Under the pieces are notes generated by a model. It worked only from the letters and a program-made list of their open reading frames with translations. It was not told the DNA's origin and searched no databases. A program made the position numbers and the translations under genes. A DNA stretch of 64,000 nucleotides from Serpentinimonas maccroryi (GTDB lineage: Bacteria; Pseudomonadota; Gammaproteobacteria; Burkholderiales; Burkholderiaceae_C). Position 1 is the first letter of the stretch. Each line of letters begins with the position of its first letter. This document shows, one piece after another, positions 1 to 8,845 of the stretch. The stretch is taken from NCBI RefSeq assembly GCF_000828915.1, contig NZ_AP014569.1:1736001-1800000 (forward strand), written 5' to 3'.

Positions 1-160
1 CTCTCATTTGTCATTCTACAGCGGCAGAAACGAGTCTAGTAGGCTACAGCGACGGGAATGACCACCAAGAACGATTCATCACCCCGCACCTGGCCATTTC
101 AACTTCCTGACAGGACGTTGTGGGTGAGCACGAATAGCCTCGGCACTCGGCGAAGGCTTG

Positions 161-322
161 TGACCTGCTCCCCACCAGTCGTACCACGGTAAACGAGAGA
201 GGTCCGTCAACCCAGGAGAATGACGGACATGAAGAAGAGCAGATTCAGCGAAGAACAAATCATTGGATTCCTGCGCCAGGCCGAGGCAGGCATGGCCATC
301 CCCGAGCTGTGCCTCCGGAACG
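161..322 (+). mobile_element. Truncated left end of an IS3-family element
   Basis: The stretch begins with TGACCTGCTCCCC, a terminal sequence I associate with IS3-family elements, and carries the start of an OrfA reading frame. The copy stops abruptly at about 322, where the end of another IS3-type element begins. Only about 160 bp remain. Bases 1-160 upstream show nothing I recognise. Confidence 0.6.
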
Positions 323-360
323 TGTCAATGATTTTGCGACACCCGGGGACGTTAATTTAG
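220..360 (+). pseudogene. IS3-family transposase OrfA, N-terminal stub
   Basis: Reads MTDMKKSRFSEEQIIGFLRQ and then EAGMAIPELC, the classic start of the IS3 OrfA helix-turn-helix protein that binds the element ends. It starts after a GGAG ribosome-binding site. Homology ends after about 34 residues, at the junction with the following element, and the frame runs into a stop at 358-360. A normal OrfA is about 90 residues, so this is a dead 5' fragment. Confidence 0.75.
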
Positions 361-1459
361 TGTGCAGGTGACGGGCTCACTGGTGGGTGTTTTCTCCTCA
401 GGTGGCGGGTTGATCCATACGGCGCTCGGCATCGGTGGGAGCTGGGGTCGCTTGTTTTTGAAGCGGTTGGGGTTGGCCAGAAATGCGCCATCCAGGGTGT
501 CTTGGCGAGTGAGACGCATGTCGGCGGCCAAGCCGTAGTGCACGCTGTGCGGGGTCATATGGCCGATGCCGCTGTGGCAGTGCTGGTCGTTGTACCAGGC
601 AAAGAAGGTTTGACAGTGGGCCCGCGCGTCCTCGATACAGCCGAAACGTTGCGGGAATGCGGGCCGGTACTTCATGGTCTTGAACTGCGACTCCGAGAAC
701 GGGTTGTCGTCCGAGACGTGAGGCCGGCTGTGGCTCTTGGCCACATCGAGGTCGACCAGCAGGCTGGCCACCGTCTTGGAGCGCATGGCCGCCCCCCGGT
801 CGGCGTGCAGGGTCAGCATGCCGGGCTGGACGTTGTGGCGCGAGACCGTGTCGGCGATGAGCTGCTGGGCCAGCTCGGAGCACTCGCGCGGGGCGATGAG
901 CCAGCCCAAGACGAAGCGGCTGAAGATGTCCAGGATCACGTAGAGATGGAAACAGGTCCACTTCGCGGGCCCCTTGAGCTTGGTGATATCCCAGGACCAA
1001 ACTTGGTTGGGGGCCGTGGCCAGCAGTTCGGGTTTGGTGTAGACCGGGTGGGTGAGCTGGTTGCGCCGCTCGCGGCTGGCGCCGTTGGCCGCCAATAGGC
1101 GGTACATGGTGCGCACCGAGCCGAGGTAGATACCCTCGCCAAGCAGCGTGGCGTGCACAGCCGCTGGCGCGGTGTCGGCAAAGCGTTCGCTGTTGAGGGT
1201 ATCGAGCACCGTCTGTCGTTCATTGGCATCCAGGGCCAGGGGTGGGCCAGGACGCGGCGCCTGCGGCCGGGGCGGACCCATCACCGTGCGGCGGTGCACG
1301 TGGGCCTTCTGGCGTGCAGGCACGCCACGCCACAGACCCATGGCGCGACACGCCGCGCCGGCGCCCAGCGTGGGGGTGAGCTCCAACGCGGCGGCCATCA
1401 GGTGTTCCCGCGCTTGTCCGTGACTGCAAGCAGATCGAGCAGTGCCATAACTTTTTTTT
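352..1459 (-). CDS. IS3-family transposase OrfB (DDE), made by -1 frameshift from orfA
   Basis: The frame has no good start of its own and is read on from orfA by a -1 shift at the A8 run, continuing KKSYGTARSACSHGQAREHL. It carries the rve/DDE integrase core. The first Asp is in NQVWSWDITKLKG, the second in LTLHADRG, and the Glu in SDDNPFSESQFKTMKY. The C-terminal part is complete (AWYNDQHCHSGIGHMTPHSV). All three catalytic acids are present and no stop interrupts the frame, so the transposase may be active. It cuts and joins the element ends during copy-out transposition. Confidence 0.8.
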
Positions 1460-1913
1460 GGACCTCGATCACCAACTGCGCCTTGTCCAGTTCGACGCGC
1501 AGCTTGTCGCGCTCGCGGGTGAGCTGGGCAATCTGCAGTGCGTCGATGCGCGCAGCAGCATCCACTTTTGGGCCGCGCTTTTGCGGCGCCAGTGCCGCCA
1601 GATCGGCAGCCTCGCGTTGGCGCCGCCAGGTGCTCAGGGACGATGAGTACACGCCCTCGCGGCGCATCAGCGCGCCGACTTCTCCGGGCAGGGTGCACAG
1701 ATCGGCGGCCTGCAGAATGCGGCGCTTGTCGGCGTTGGTGAAGGTGCGGCGACGCGCGCGCGGCACCACCTCGGAGTCGCTGCCGGGGGGGATCGACGGC
1801 GGCGCCGATCCGGGCGCATCTTCAGTCGCCCTTCGGGCTCCTTGCAATGCGCCCGGATCAGAAGAAACCTCTACTGCGTGCATGGGGACCTTGGACTGCT
1901 GGTTGCTGTTCAT
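1398..1913 (-). CDS. IS3-family transposase OrfA
   Basis: A 171-residue protein starting at an ATG preceded by AGAGGT. Residues about 50-110 form the helix-turn-helix (RRRTFTNADKRRILQAADL, then an SSLSTWRRQRE motif). A leucine/charge-rich helix follows (about 120-155) that looks like the usual OrfA dimerisation zipper. It ends in EVQKKVMALLDLLAVTDKRGNT. The codons for the QKK segment lie in the A8 run used to shift into orfB. OrfA alone usually acts as a repressor or competitor of the OrfAB transposase. A GTG 18 bp further upstream is possible but has no ribosome-binding site. Confidence 0.8.
   Translation of the reverse strand: MNSNQQSKVPMHAVEVSSDPGALQGARRATEDAPGSAPPSIPPGSDSEVVPRARRRTFTNADKRRILQAADLCTLPGEVGALMRREGVYSSSLSTWRRQREAADLAALAPQKRGPKVDAAARIDALQIAQLTRERDKLRVELDKAQLVIEVQKKVMALLDLLAVTDKRGNT
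1452..1459 (-). other. A8 programmed frameshift site between orfA and orfB
   Basis: On the minus strand the orfA frame reads CAA AAA AAA GTT. Slipping back one base on the eight adenines enters the orfB frame (CAA AAA AAA AGT TAT). Such A-runs are the standard way IS3 elements make OrfAB. Confidence 0.7.
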
Positions 1914-1969
1914 ACCTACCTCTTTACTCACTGATCTCTCGGGGGTAGGTGTCGCAGCTCATATTGGCA

Positions 1970-2098
1970 CAGGGGGGGAGGTGCCCAGGTCGGCCCCATA
2001 TTGGGGAAGGCGGGCAGGATGATGTTGGCGGCCAAAGATCCCAGGGCGGCCAGGCCGGCGAGCAGGAGCAGCAACTCGGCCGTCAACTGGGGTTGGAG
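1970..2098 (-). pseudogene. N-terminal fragment of a Bcr/CflA-type MFS transporter
   Basis: Between two insertion sequences the minus strand encodes ELLLLLAGLAALGSLAANII followed by LPAFPNMG, which matches the first transmembrane helix and motif of Bcr/CflA drug-efflux MFS proteins. After NMG the expected ADLGTSP appears only in the next frame, so a base is missing in the G run near 1992. The rest of the gene is absent. This is a short relic of the host sequence or of an earlier insertion. Confidence 0.55.
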
Positions 2099-3773
2099 CT
2101 CAGAGACTGAGAGTTTTTCTCCAAAGTCCTCAAGCTGGCACGCAACTGGCTTACGGATGAAGGATGACGACACGAACTCAACGCGACGAGGAGGAGGTAA
2201 AGGCAGGTCTGTTCGAGGACATGCCCCAGCCGCCTGCCGAGCAGACGCGGCATGCCCAGGCGAAGGCGGCGCTCAAGCCAGAAGGAGCGCCCAGGCTGCT
2301 GCAGCCCAACCGCTCGCAAATCGAGCTGCGAGCCTCGGACCTGGAGTCCTTGCTGCCCCCGGACCATCGGGCAAGACTGGTGTGGGGCTACGTGCAGCGC
2401 CAGAACCTGAGCCAGTTGCTCCAGGAGATCAAGGCCCGCGGCAGCAACGCAGGGCGTGCGGCGATCGACCCCCACATCCTGTTCGCGCTGTGGCTCTACG
2501 CCACGCTGGACGGCGTGGGCAGCGGACGCGAAGTCGCGCGGCTGAGCCAGGAGCACGATGCGTACCGGTAGATTTGCGGCGGTGTCACGGTGAACTACCA
2601 CGCACTCAACGACTTCCGTGCGGGCAACGACAAACTGATGGACGAGCTGCTCACCGACAACGTGGCCGCCCTGGCCGCGGCCGGTGCGATCCGTCTGCAG
2701 CGGGTGGCGCAGGACGGCATGCGCGTGCGAGCCGATGCGGGTGCGGCCTCGTTCCGTCGCCGGGCCAGCCTGGACGAACACCTCAAAGAGGCCAGCGAGT
2801 TGGTGCAAACGCTCAAGACGCAGGCCCAGAGTGACCCCGGTCTGGCCAAGCGCCAGGCGCAGGCGGCCCAGCTGCGCGCGGCCCAACAGCGCGAAGAACG
2901 GATCACAGAGGCCCTCAAGCAACTGCCCGAAGTGGCCGCGACCAAGAAGCGCAACGGCGGTAAGACCGAAGACGCCAGGGTGAGCACCACCGATGCCGAC
3001 GCGCGCGTCATGAAGATGGGTGACGGCGGTTTCCGACCGGCCTTCAATGTGCAGTTCGCCATCACCTGCGAAGAGCAGGGGAACGTGGGCATGGCGGTGC
3101 TCAACATCGGCAGCGACATGGCCCAGCTCTCCCCCATGGTCGAGCAAGTCCAGCAGCGTGTGGGGCGCAGCCCCGATGAGTGGCTGGTCGATGGCGGCTT
3201 CCCCGCGCACGAGCAGATCGACGCAGTGGCCGAGAAGACCGAGGTCTATGCGCCGGTGCCCGAACCCGGGGGGAAGAAAGACGACAAGGGCAACGAGGTC
3301 GAACAGGACAAGGACAAGCACCAGCCCAAGGCCGGGGACTCCGAGGCGGTTGCCCGATGGCGAGCGCGCATGGACAGCGAGCAGGCCAAGGAGATCTACA
3401 AACAGTGCGCGGCCACGGCCGAATGCGTCAACGCACAAGCGCGCAACCGGGGAATGCAGCAAATGCCGGTGCGTGGATTGCCCAAGGTGCGATCGGTGGT
3501 GGGCTTGTTCGTGTTGGCGCACAACCTGTTGCGCATGGCAGCGCTGGCGCCACAGCTCATTGGCTGGAGGAGCGGTGCGCCTGCGGTGCGCGCGCAGGCG
3601 GCATGAGAGGGGGAAAAAAGGCCCTGCAGACCCCAACAAGCCCTTTGCGTCAGGCGTCCAACCCCATCAAGGGAGCTGGAGGCGCTGTCGGATCTCGTCC
3701 GCAGCGCTTGCGCTCCAAAGCAGCGACCGCCATGGCGCTTGCGTTGGTTTCTGAAAAACTCTCAGCCTCTCAG
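2099..3773 (+). mobile_element. IS1182-family-like insertion sequence
   Basis: The ends match as an inverted repeat of about 21 bp with 19 identities: the left end is CTCAGAGACTGAGAGTTTTT and the right end is its reverse complement with two changes. One transposase frame fills the element, broken by an amber codon. The right end overlaps the last codons of the neighbouring marR gene, so insertion probably trimmed that gene. No target duplication is obvious. Confidence 0.7.
2164..3606 (+). pseudogene. IS1182-type DDE transposase interrupted by an in-frame TAG
   Basis: Two pieces lie in the same frame, separated only by TAG at 2569-2571. Residues 1-135 hold the DUF772-type N-terminal domain (IDPHILFALWLYATLDGVGS, REVARLSQEHDAYR). 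The second piece begins ICGGVTVNYHALNDFRAGND and runs to the C-terminus. In related proteins the position before ICGG is normally Trp, so TGG has most likely become TAG. Downstream are the coiled basic region and a catalytic-type domain (TTDADARVMKMGDGGFRPAF, WLVDGGFPAHEQID). The full frame is about 480 codons, normal for the family. Transposition would need readthrough or suppression. Confidence 0.75.
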
Positions 3774-4225
3774 GTGGCGGCTGCATCGTCGGCGTCGTCA
3801 TTGAGGCATTCGATGCAAGCATCCAGTAGCTCATGCGGCGCGGCCACGCGCTCCAACCCCAAGCGCTCGTTCAGCGCGGTTTGCGCCGCCTTCCAGGCAT
3901 GCTGTCCTTCGACACGCTTCGCATGGCCCACAGCGGTCGCTTCGACCAGCCGGCTGCGTGCATCTTCGCCCGCACCGACCGTCAGCCATCCCTGTGCCGC
4001 CAGCAGTTGCAGATTGCGCGTGAGCGTCGACGCATCCATCTGCATGCGCTTGGCCAGATTACTCGGCCGGATCGGGCCGAGTTTGACGACATGCGAGAGC
4101 AGCGCGTACTGCGTGTTCTTCAAGCCAACCTCGGCAACGTAGCGGTCGTAGTGCCGCGTCACCATGCGATCAACCTGACGCAGCTTCAGATTGGTACAAC
4201 CCTGCGGCTTGATGACGTTCTTCAT
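3770..4225 (-). CDS. MarR-family transcriptional regulator of the thioesterase/thiolase cassette
   Basis: A protein of about 151 residues if started at the ATG at 4225 (MKNVIKPQGCTNLKLRQVDR). A longer frame upstream would run through the operator and is unlikely. The winged helix is at about 45-105 (RPSNLAKRMQMDASTLTRNL, the recognition helix, then QGWLTVGAGEDARSRLVEAT, the wing). It is divergent from the acyl-CoA genes and shares with them a two-box palindromic operator at 4234-4260, so it probably represses itself and them until a small aromatic or acyl ligand binds. The final codon and stop lie in the inverted repeat of the adjacent IS, so the native C-terminus may be slightly altered. Confidence 0.8.
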   Translation of the reverse strand: MKNVIKPQGCTNLKLRQVDRMVTRHYDRYVAEVGLKNTQYALLSHVVKLGPIRPSNLAKRMQMDASTLTRNLQLLAAQGWLTVGAGEDARSRLVEATAVGHAKRVEGQHAWKAAQTALNERLGLERVAAPHELLDACIECLNDDADDAAAT

Positions 4226-4233
4226 GTGATATA

Positions 4234-4260
4234 TTGTATCTACAACTATTGCAGATACAA
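4234..4260. promoter_or_regulatory. Double MarR operator between marR and the thioesterase gene
   Basis: Two near-palindromic 12-mers, TTGTATCTACAA and TTGCAGATACAA, are separated by CTA. Together they also form a larger inverted repeat (11 of 12 positions). The site fills the space between the divergent start codons at 4225 and 4285. Almost the same box occurs at 11321 and 11818 beside a second marR gene. Confidence 0.7.
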
Positions 4261-4284
4261 GTTTATGCAAGAAAGGAGTTGTCA

Positions 4285-4839
4285 ATGACGGTCGATCAGG
4301 TCATCGAGCGTTGGAAAGCAGACGAAGCCACGGTGCGAGCCCGCTTGCGAGAACCCGATGCAGCACCTCAGGAGCAGGTCGCCGGGCTATCGGGTATGGA
4401 GGTTTTCGAGGCGATCTTTGCCGGCGAACTTCCACCGGCGCCGATCGGCGACACGCTCGACTTCGTGCCGATCCACATGGCGCCTGGCGAGGCGGTGTTC
4501 CAGGGGCGACCGCAACGCCGGCACTACAACCCCTTGGGCACGGTGCACGGCGGCTGGTTTGCGACCCTGCTCGACTCAGCCGTTGGCTGCGCGATACACG
4601 CCACCTTGCCTGCGGGCAAGGGCTTCACCACGCTGGAACTCAAGGTGAACATGGTTCGGCCCCTCAACGACGGCGTTCCGCTCGTGCGTGCCGAGGGCAA
4701 GGTGATTCATGCGGGGCGCCAAGTCGCCACGGCCGAGGGCCGCATCGTCGGCCCTGACGGCAAGTTGTACGCCCATGCGACCACGACCTGCCTGATCTTC
4801 AACCATCCCACCCTCACCGCAAGGAGCAATCATGAGTAA
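4285..4839 (+). CDS. PaaI-family hotdog acyl-CoA thioesterase
   Basis: A 184-residue protein starting at the ATG behind AGGAG. The hotdog fold core at about 75-175 includes the PaaI/YbgC-type helix motif GTVHGGWFATLLDSAVGCAI, followed by FTTLELKVNMVRPL and AEGRIVGPDGKLYAHATTTC. These enzymes hydrolyse acyl- or aryl-CoA in the cytoplasm. The last 8 bp overlap the thiolase start (ATGAGTAA), which indicates translational coupling. It is the first gene of a thioesterase-thiolase-MaoC operon under the divergent MarR. The substrate cannot be read from sequence, but phenylacetyl- or medium-chain acyl-CoA is plausible. Confidence 0.8.
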   Translation: MTVDQVIERWKADEATVRARLREPDAAPQEQVAGLSGMEVFEAIFAGELPPAPIGDTLDFVPIHMAPGEAVFQGRPQRRHYNPLGTVHGGWFATLLDSAVGCAIHATLPAGKGFTTLELKVNMVRPLNDGVPLVRAEGKVIHAGRQVATAEGRIVGPDGKLYAHATTTCLIFNHPTLTARSNHE

Positions 4840-6016
4840 GCCTGAAATCGTCCTTTGTGCACCGGTCCGCACGCCGATCGGTACCTATGGCGGCGCGCTG
4901 AAGGACACTCCGGCGACCGAGCTGGGGGCAGCCGTAGTGCGCGAGACCCTCCGACGCGCCGGGCTGTCGCCCGAGGCCGTCGATACCGTGGTGCTGGGCC
5001 ACGTGATCCAGGCCGGGGCCAAAATGAACCCGGCGCGACAAGCTGCCATTGGCGGCGGCCTGCCGGTGCGGGTACCTGCGCTAACCGTAAACCGTGTCTG
5101 CGGCTCGGGCGCGCAAGCCATCGCCAGTGCTGCGCTGGAGGTGGCTGCGGGCCACGCCAAGGCGGCAATCGCCGGAGGCATGGAGAACATGGACCAGGCC
5201 CCTTACCTCGTGCCGAGTGGGCGCTGGGGCAATCGAATGGGCGACGCGGCAATGCTGGACAGCCTGCTGCGCGATGGTCTCAACGATGCCTTCAGCGGAC
5301 AGCACTCGGGCTGGCATACCGAGGATCTGGTCAGCCAGCGCGGCATCACCCGCGAAGACCAGGACCGCTGGGCGGCGCGCTCGCAACAGCGGTTCAGTGC
5401 AGCGCAGGCGGCAGGCAAGTTCGATGAGGAAATCGTTGCGATCGAACTGGCTGGCCGCAAGGGGCCGGTGAGATTCGACCGCGACGAATCCAACCGTCCG
5501 GAGACGACCATCGAGACGCTGGCCAAGCTCAAACCCGCTTTCCGCAAGGACGGCAGCATCACCGCCGGCAACGCGCCTGGACTCAACAGCGGCGCAGCCG
5601 CCCTGATCGTGGCGGAACGCGGCTTTGCCGAGCAGCACGGGCTGCAGCCTTGGGCGCGGCTAGTCGCGCAGGGCGTGGCTGCGGTCGAGCCAGGCATGTT
5701 CGGCATCGGCCCGGTGCCTGCGGTCAAGCTCGCCCTGGAGCGCGCTGGGTGGAAGCACAGCGACATCGAGCGCATCGAAATCAACGAGGCCTTCGCCGCG
5801 ATCACGCTGGCCTGCCTGCGCGAACTGGATCTGGCGGAAGACATCGTCAACGTCGAAGGTGGCTCCATTGCGCATGGCCATGCCATCGGTGCCACCGGTG
5901 CCGTGCTGACCACCCGCCTGCTGCATTCAATGCGCCGCGACGGCCTGAAACGGGGTGTTGTCACGCTGTGCATCGGTGGCGGCCAGGGCATCGCATTGGC
6001 GCTCGAAGCGCTCTGA
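4832..6016 (+). CDS. Thiolase (acetyl-CoA C-acyltransferase)
   Basis: A 394-residue protein of the usual thiolase length. It has the acyl-accepting cysteine in LTVNRVCGSGAQAI (about residue 90), the NEAFA loop, the histidine in GHAIGATGA, and the second catalytic cysteine in TLCIGGGQG. These residues support a working thiolase that makes or cleaves 3-ketoacyl-CoA. It is translationally coupled to the upstream thioesterase and followed after 14 bp by a MaoC hydratase gene, so the three probably act on one acyl-CoA pool. Biosynthetic (PhaA-like) or degradative direction is not decided by sequence. Confidence 0.85.
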   Translation: MSKPEIVLCAPVRTPIGTYGGALKDTPATELGAAVVRETLRRAGLSPEAVDTVVLGHVIQAGAKMNPARQAAIGGGLPVRVPALTVNRVCGSGAQAIASAALEVAAGHAKAAIAGGMENMDQAPYLVPSGRWGNRMGDAAMLDSLLRDGLNDAFSGQHSGWHTEDLVSQRGITREDQDRWAARSQQRFSAAQAAGKFDEEIVAIELAGRKGPVRFDRDESNRPETTIETLAKLKPAFRKDGSITAGNAPGLNSGAAALIVAERGFAEQHGLQPWARLVAQGVAAVEPGMFGIGPVPAVKLALERAGWKHSDIERIEINEAFAAITLACLRELDLAEDIVNVEGGSIAHGHAIGATGAVLTTRLLHSMRRDGLKRGVVTLCIGGGQGIALALEAL

Positions 6017-6030
6017 TCACGGGTTCGATC

Positions 6031-6489
6031 ATGGGCATCCTCTATCTCGAAGACTTCGCGCCGGGGCAGCGCTTCTCTGGCAACACGCGCATCCGCATTG
6101 AGGAGAACCGAGTCAAGACATTCGCCTCGGAGTTCGATCCTCAACCCTTTCATCTCGACGAAGCTGCTGCGAGTGCCTCGCTCTTCCGCGGCCTGGCCGC
6201 CAGTGGCTGGCACACCGCCGCGGTGACCATGCGCTTGCTCGTGGACAGCGCGTTCCAGCCGGCAGGCGGCATCGTCGGCGCCGGCTTCGACGAACTGCGC
6301 TGGCCGCGGCCGGTGCGGCCGGGCGACGAGTTGCACGTGGAAAGCGAGGTGTTGGAAGTTCGGCCGTCGAAGTCTCGACCGGAACAGGGCTTGATCAAGG
6401 TGCGCACGAACACCCTCAATCAGAACGGGGAAGTCGTCCAGACCTCCGTGGGCAATCTAGTGGTTCTGTGTCGACCAGCATTCGCGTAG
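6031..6489 (+). CDS. MaoC-like (R)-specific enoyl-CoA hydratase/dehydratase
   Basis: A 152-residue single-hotdog protein starting MGILYLEDFAPGQRF. The hydratase 2 signature is present as FASEFDPQPFHLDEAAA, with the catalytic Asp and His about five residues apart, followed by LAASGWHTAAVTMRL. It would hydrate 2-enoyl-CoA to 3-hydroxyacyl-CoA and fits as the partner of the preceding thiolase. It is the last gene of the MarR-controlled cassette; about 120 bp separate it from the convergent next gene. Confidence 0.8.
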   Translation: MGILYLEDFAPGQRFSGNTRIRIEENRVKTFASEFDPQPFHLDEAAASASLFRGLAASGWHTAAVTMRLLVDSAFQPAGGIVGAGFDELRWPRPVRPGDELHVESEVLEVRPSKSRPEQGLIKVRTNTLNQNGEVVQTSVGNLVVLCRPAFA

Positions 6490-6561
6490 GTTTTAACACG
6501 GAGGTGTTCCTGCTTACAGGCAGTACAGGCAGCCATGACTGGGTTTGAAACACCGGCATCA

Positions 6562-7810
<1,249 letters not shown>

Positions 7811-7863
7811 GCTGAGATACCCCAGCACGTGCCACTTCTGTCGGCGACAGGTCGCTACGACCA

Positions 7864-8829
7864 TCAACATGCGTCGGAACCGCTCCCGATGCGCGTGTGA
7901 AGATCGACCACGGCATCCGGCCGATCAAGCGGTAAGAAGTGTCCGCCGTTCTCCACGGTTTCCACCTGGGCCGTCGGAATCAGGCTGGAATCGTGCTCGC
8001 GCTCGCCGGGCCGAGCCCAATCCTTGTTGCCCCAGACGAGGAGCACCGGCAGGTTGATGTTTTTGTACGATCCGGTCGCCGCTTCCCAGCTCGCCGACTG
8101 ACGGAGCAGGCGGATGAAGGCTCGGGAGTGGCCGGGCCGATTGCCAACCCGGTACATTTCCTTGAGGAGTGCGGGCGGGATGCTCTCGCGATTCGCGACG
8201 CCACCCCGGAGAACGGCCCGCATGATCACGAAGTTCCTGAGCCGCATGACCGTTTCACCGATCAGGGGGATGCCCGAGGTGACTGTGATCAGCCAGCCCA
8301 ACGGAGAGCTGCGCGCCATCCCGCGACCCTTGGCGTAGTCGTACGGGTTGATTGCCACGACCCTGACAATTCGCGGGTTCCGCCGGCCGGCCAGGATCAG
8401 GGCGATCGCGCCGCCGATGGACACGCCGCTGAGCGTCACCTCGTGAAGGTCGAGGGCGTCGAGGAACTTCGCGACGGACTCGGCGAAGAATTCGGCATCG
8501 TATCGGGCCTCGGGGATGTCCGAATAACCGTGGCCGGGATAATCGAGCGCGTAGACCGTGAACCGCCCCGCCAGTTCCGGCACGACCTTCTCGAAGAGGT
8601 CGAGTTGGGTGCGCAGGGTGTGGAGGAGCACGAGATTCGGCCCCCGCCCGGCCTTGATGTAACGAAGCTTGCAGCCGCCGATGTCGACGTAGCCGATCGG
8701 GATATCCGGTGCCCAGCGCAGGGTTTTGGGCGTTTGCGGGACCGGGCGCAACGCTTCCGTGATCTGGGATACGAGCCACAGTCCGACGACCGGGCCGACG
8801 AACGCTGCGGCGAATAATTCGAAACCCAT
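7864..8829 (-). CDS. Alpha/beta-fold hydrolase
   Basis: A 321-residue protein with an N-terminal hydrophobic segment (about 5-25), then the fold landmarks: an LVLLHTLRTQ oxyanion-side strand, LDYPGHGYSD, the nucleophile elbow GVSIGG, the acid-bearing strand LPVLLVWGNKDWARPG and the histidine in VENGGHFLPLDRP. All catalytic positions are present. The substrate is unknown. The gene lies 16 bp downstream of the large redox fusion gene and probably shares its MarR-controlled transcript, so a hydrolytic step in the same catabolic route is likely. Confidence 0.75.
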   Translation of the reverse strand: MGFELFAAAFVGPVVGLWLVSQITEALRPVPQTPKTLRWAPDIPIGYVDIGGCKLRYIKAGRGPNLVLLHTLRTQLDLFEKVVPELAGRFTVYALDYPGHGYSDIPEARYDAEFFAESVAKFLDALDLHEVTLSGVSIGGAIALILAGRRNPRIVRVVAINPYDYAKGRGMARSSPLGWLITVTSGIPLIGETVMRLRNFVIMRAVLRGGVANRESIPPALLKEMYRVGNRPGHSRAFIRLLRQSASWEAATGSYKNINLPVLLVWGNKDWARPGEREHDSSLIPTAQVETVENGGHFLPLDRPDAVVDLHTRIGSGSDAC

Positions 8830-8845
8830 GAGCGACCCCCTTAAG

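Larger units (their letters stand above)
323..1969 (-). mobile_element. IS3-family insertion sequence, apparently full length
   Basis: The ends form an imperfect inverted repeat. The left end (323 on) reads TGTCAATGATTTTGCGACAC and the right end, read inward on the minus strand from 1969, reads TGCCAATATGAGCTGCGACA. Both start with TG, as is usual for IS3. The element carries orfA and orfB on the minus strand joined by an A8 slippery run. No target duplication is visible: the left flank is another IS and the right flank is a transporter gene fragment. The element therefore probably sits at a deletion or rearrangement junction rather than a clean insertion. Confidence 0.75.

Noticed and set aside
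1-160. Possible RNA gene or promoter at the left window edge
   Set aside because: No tRNA cloverleaf, conserved RNA motif or clear promoter could be made out.
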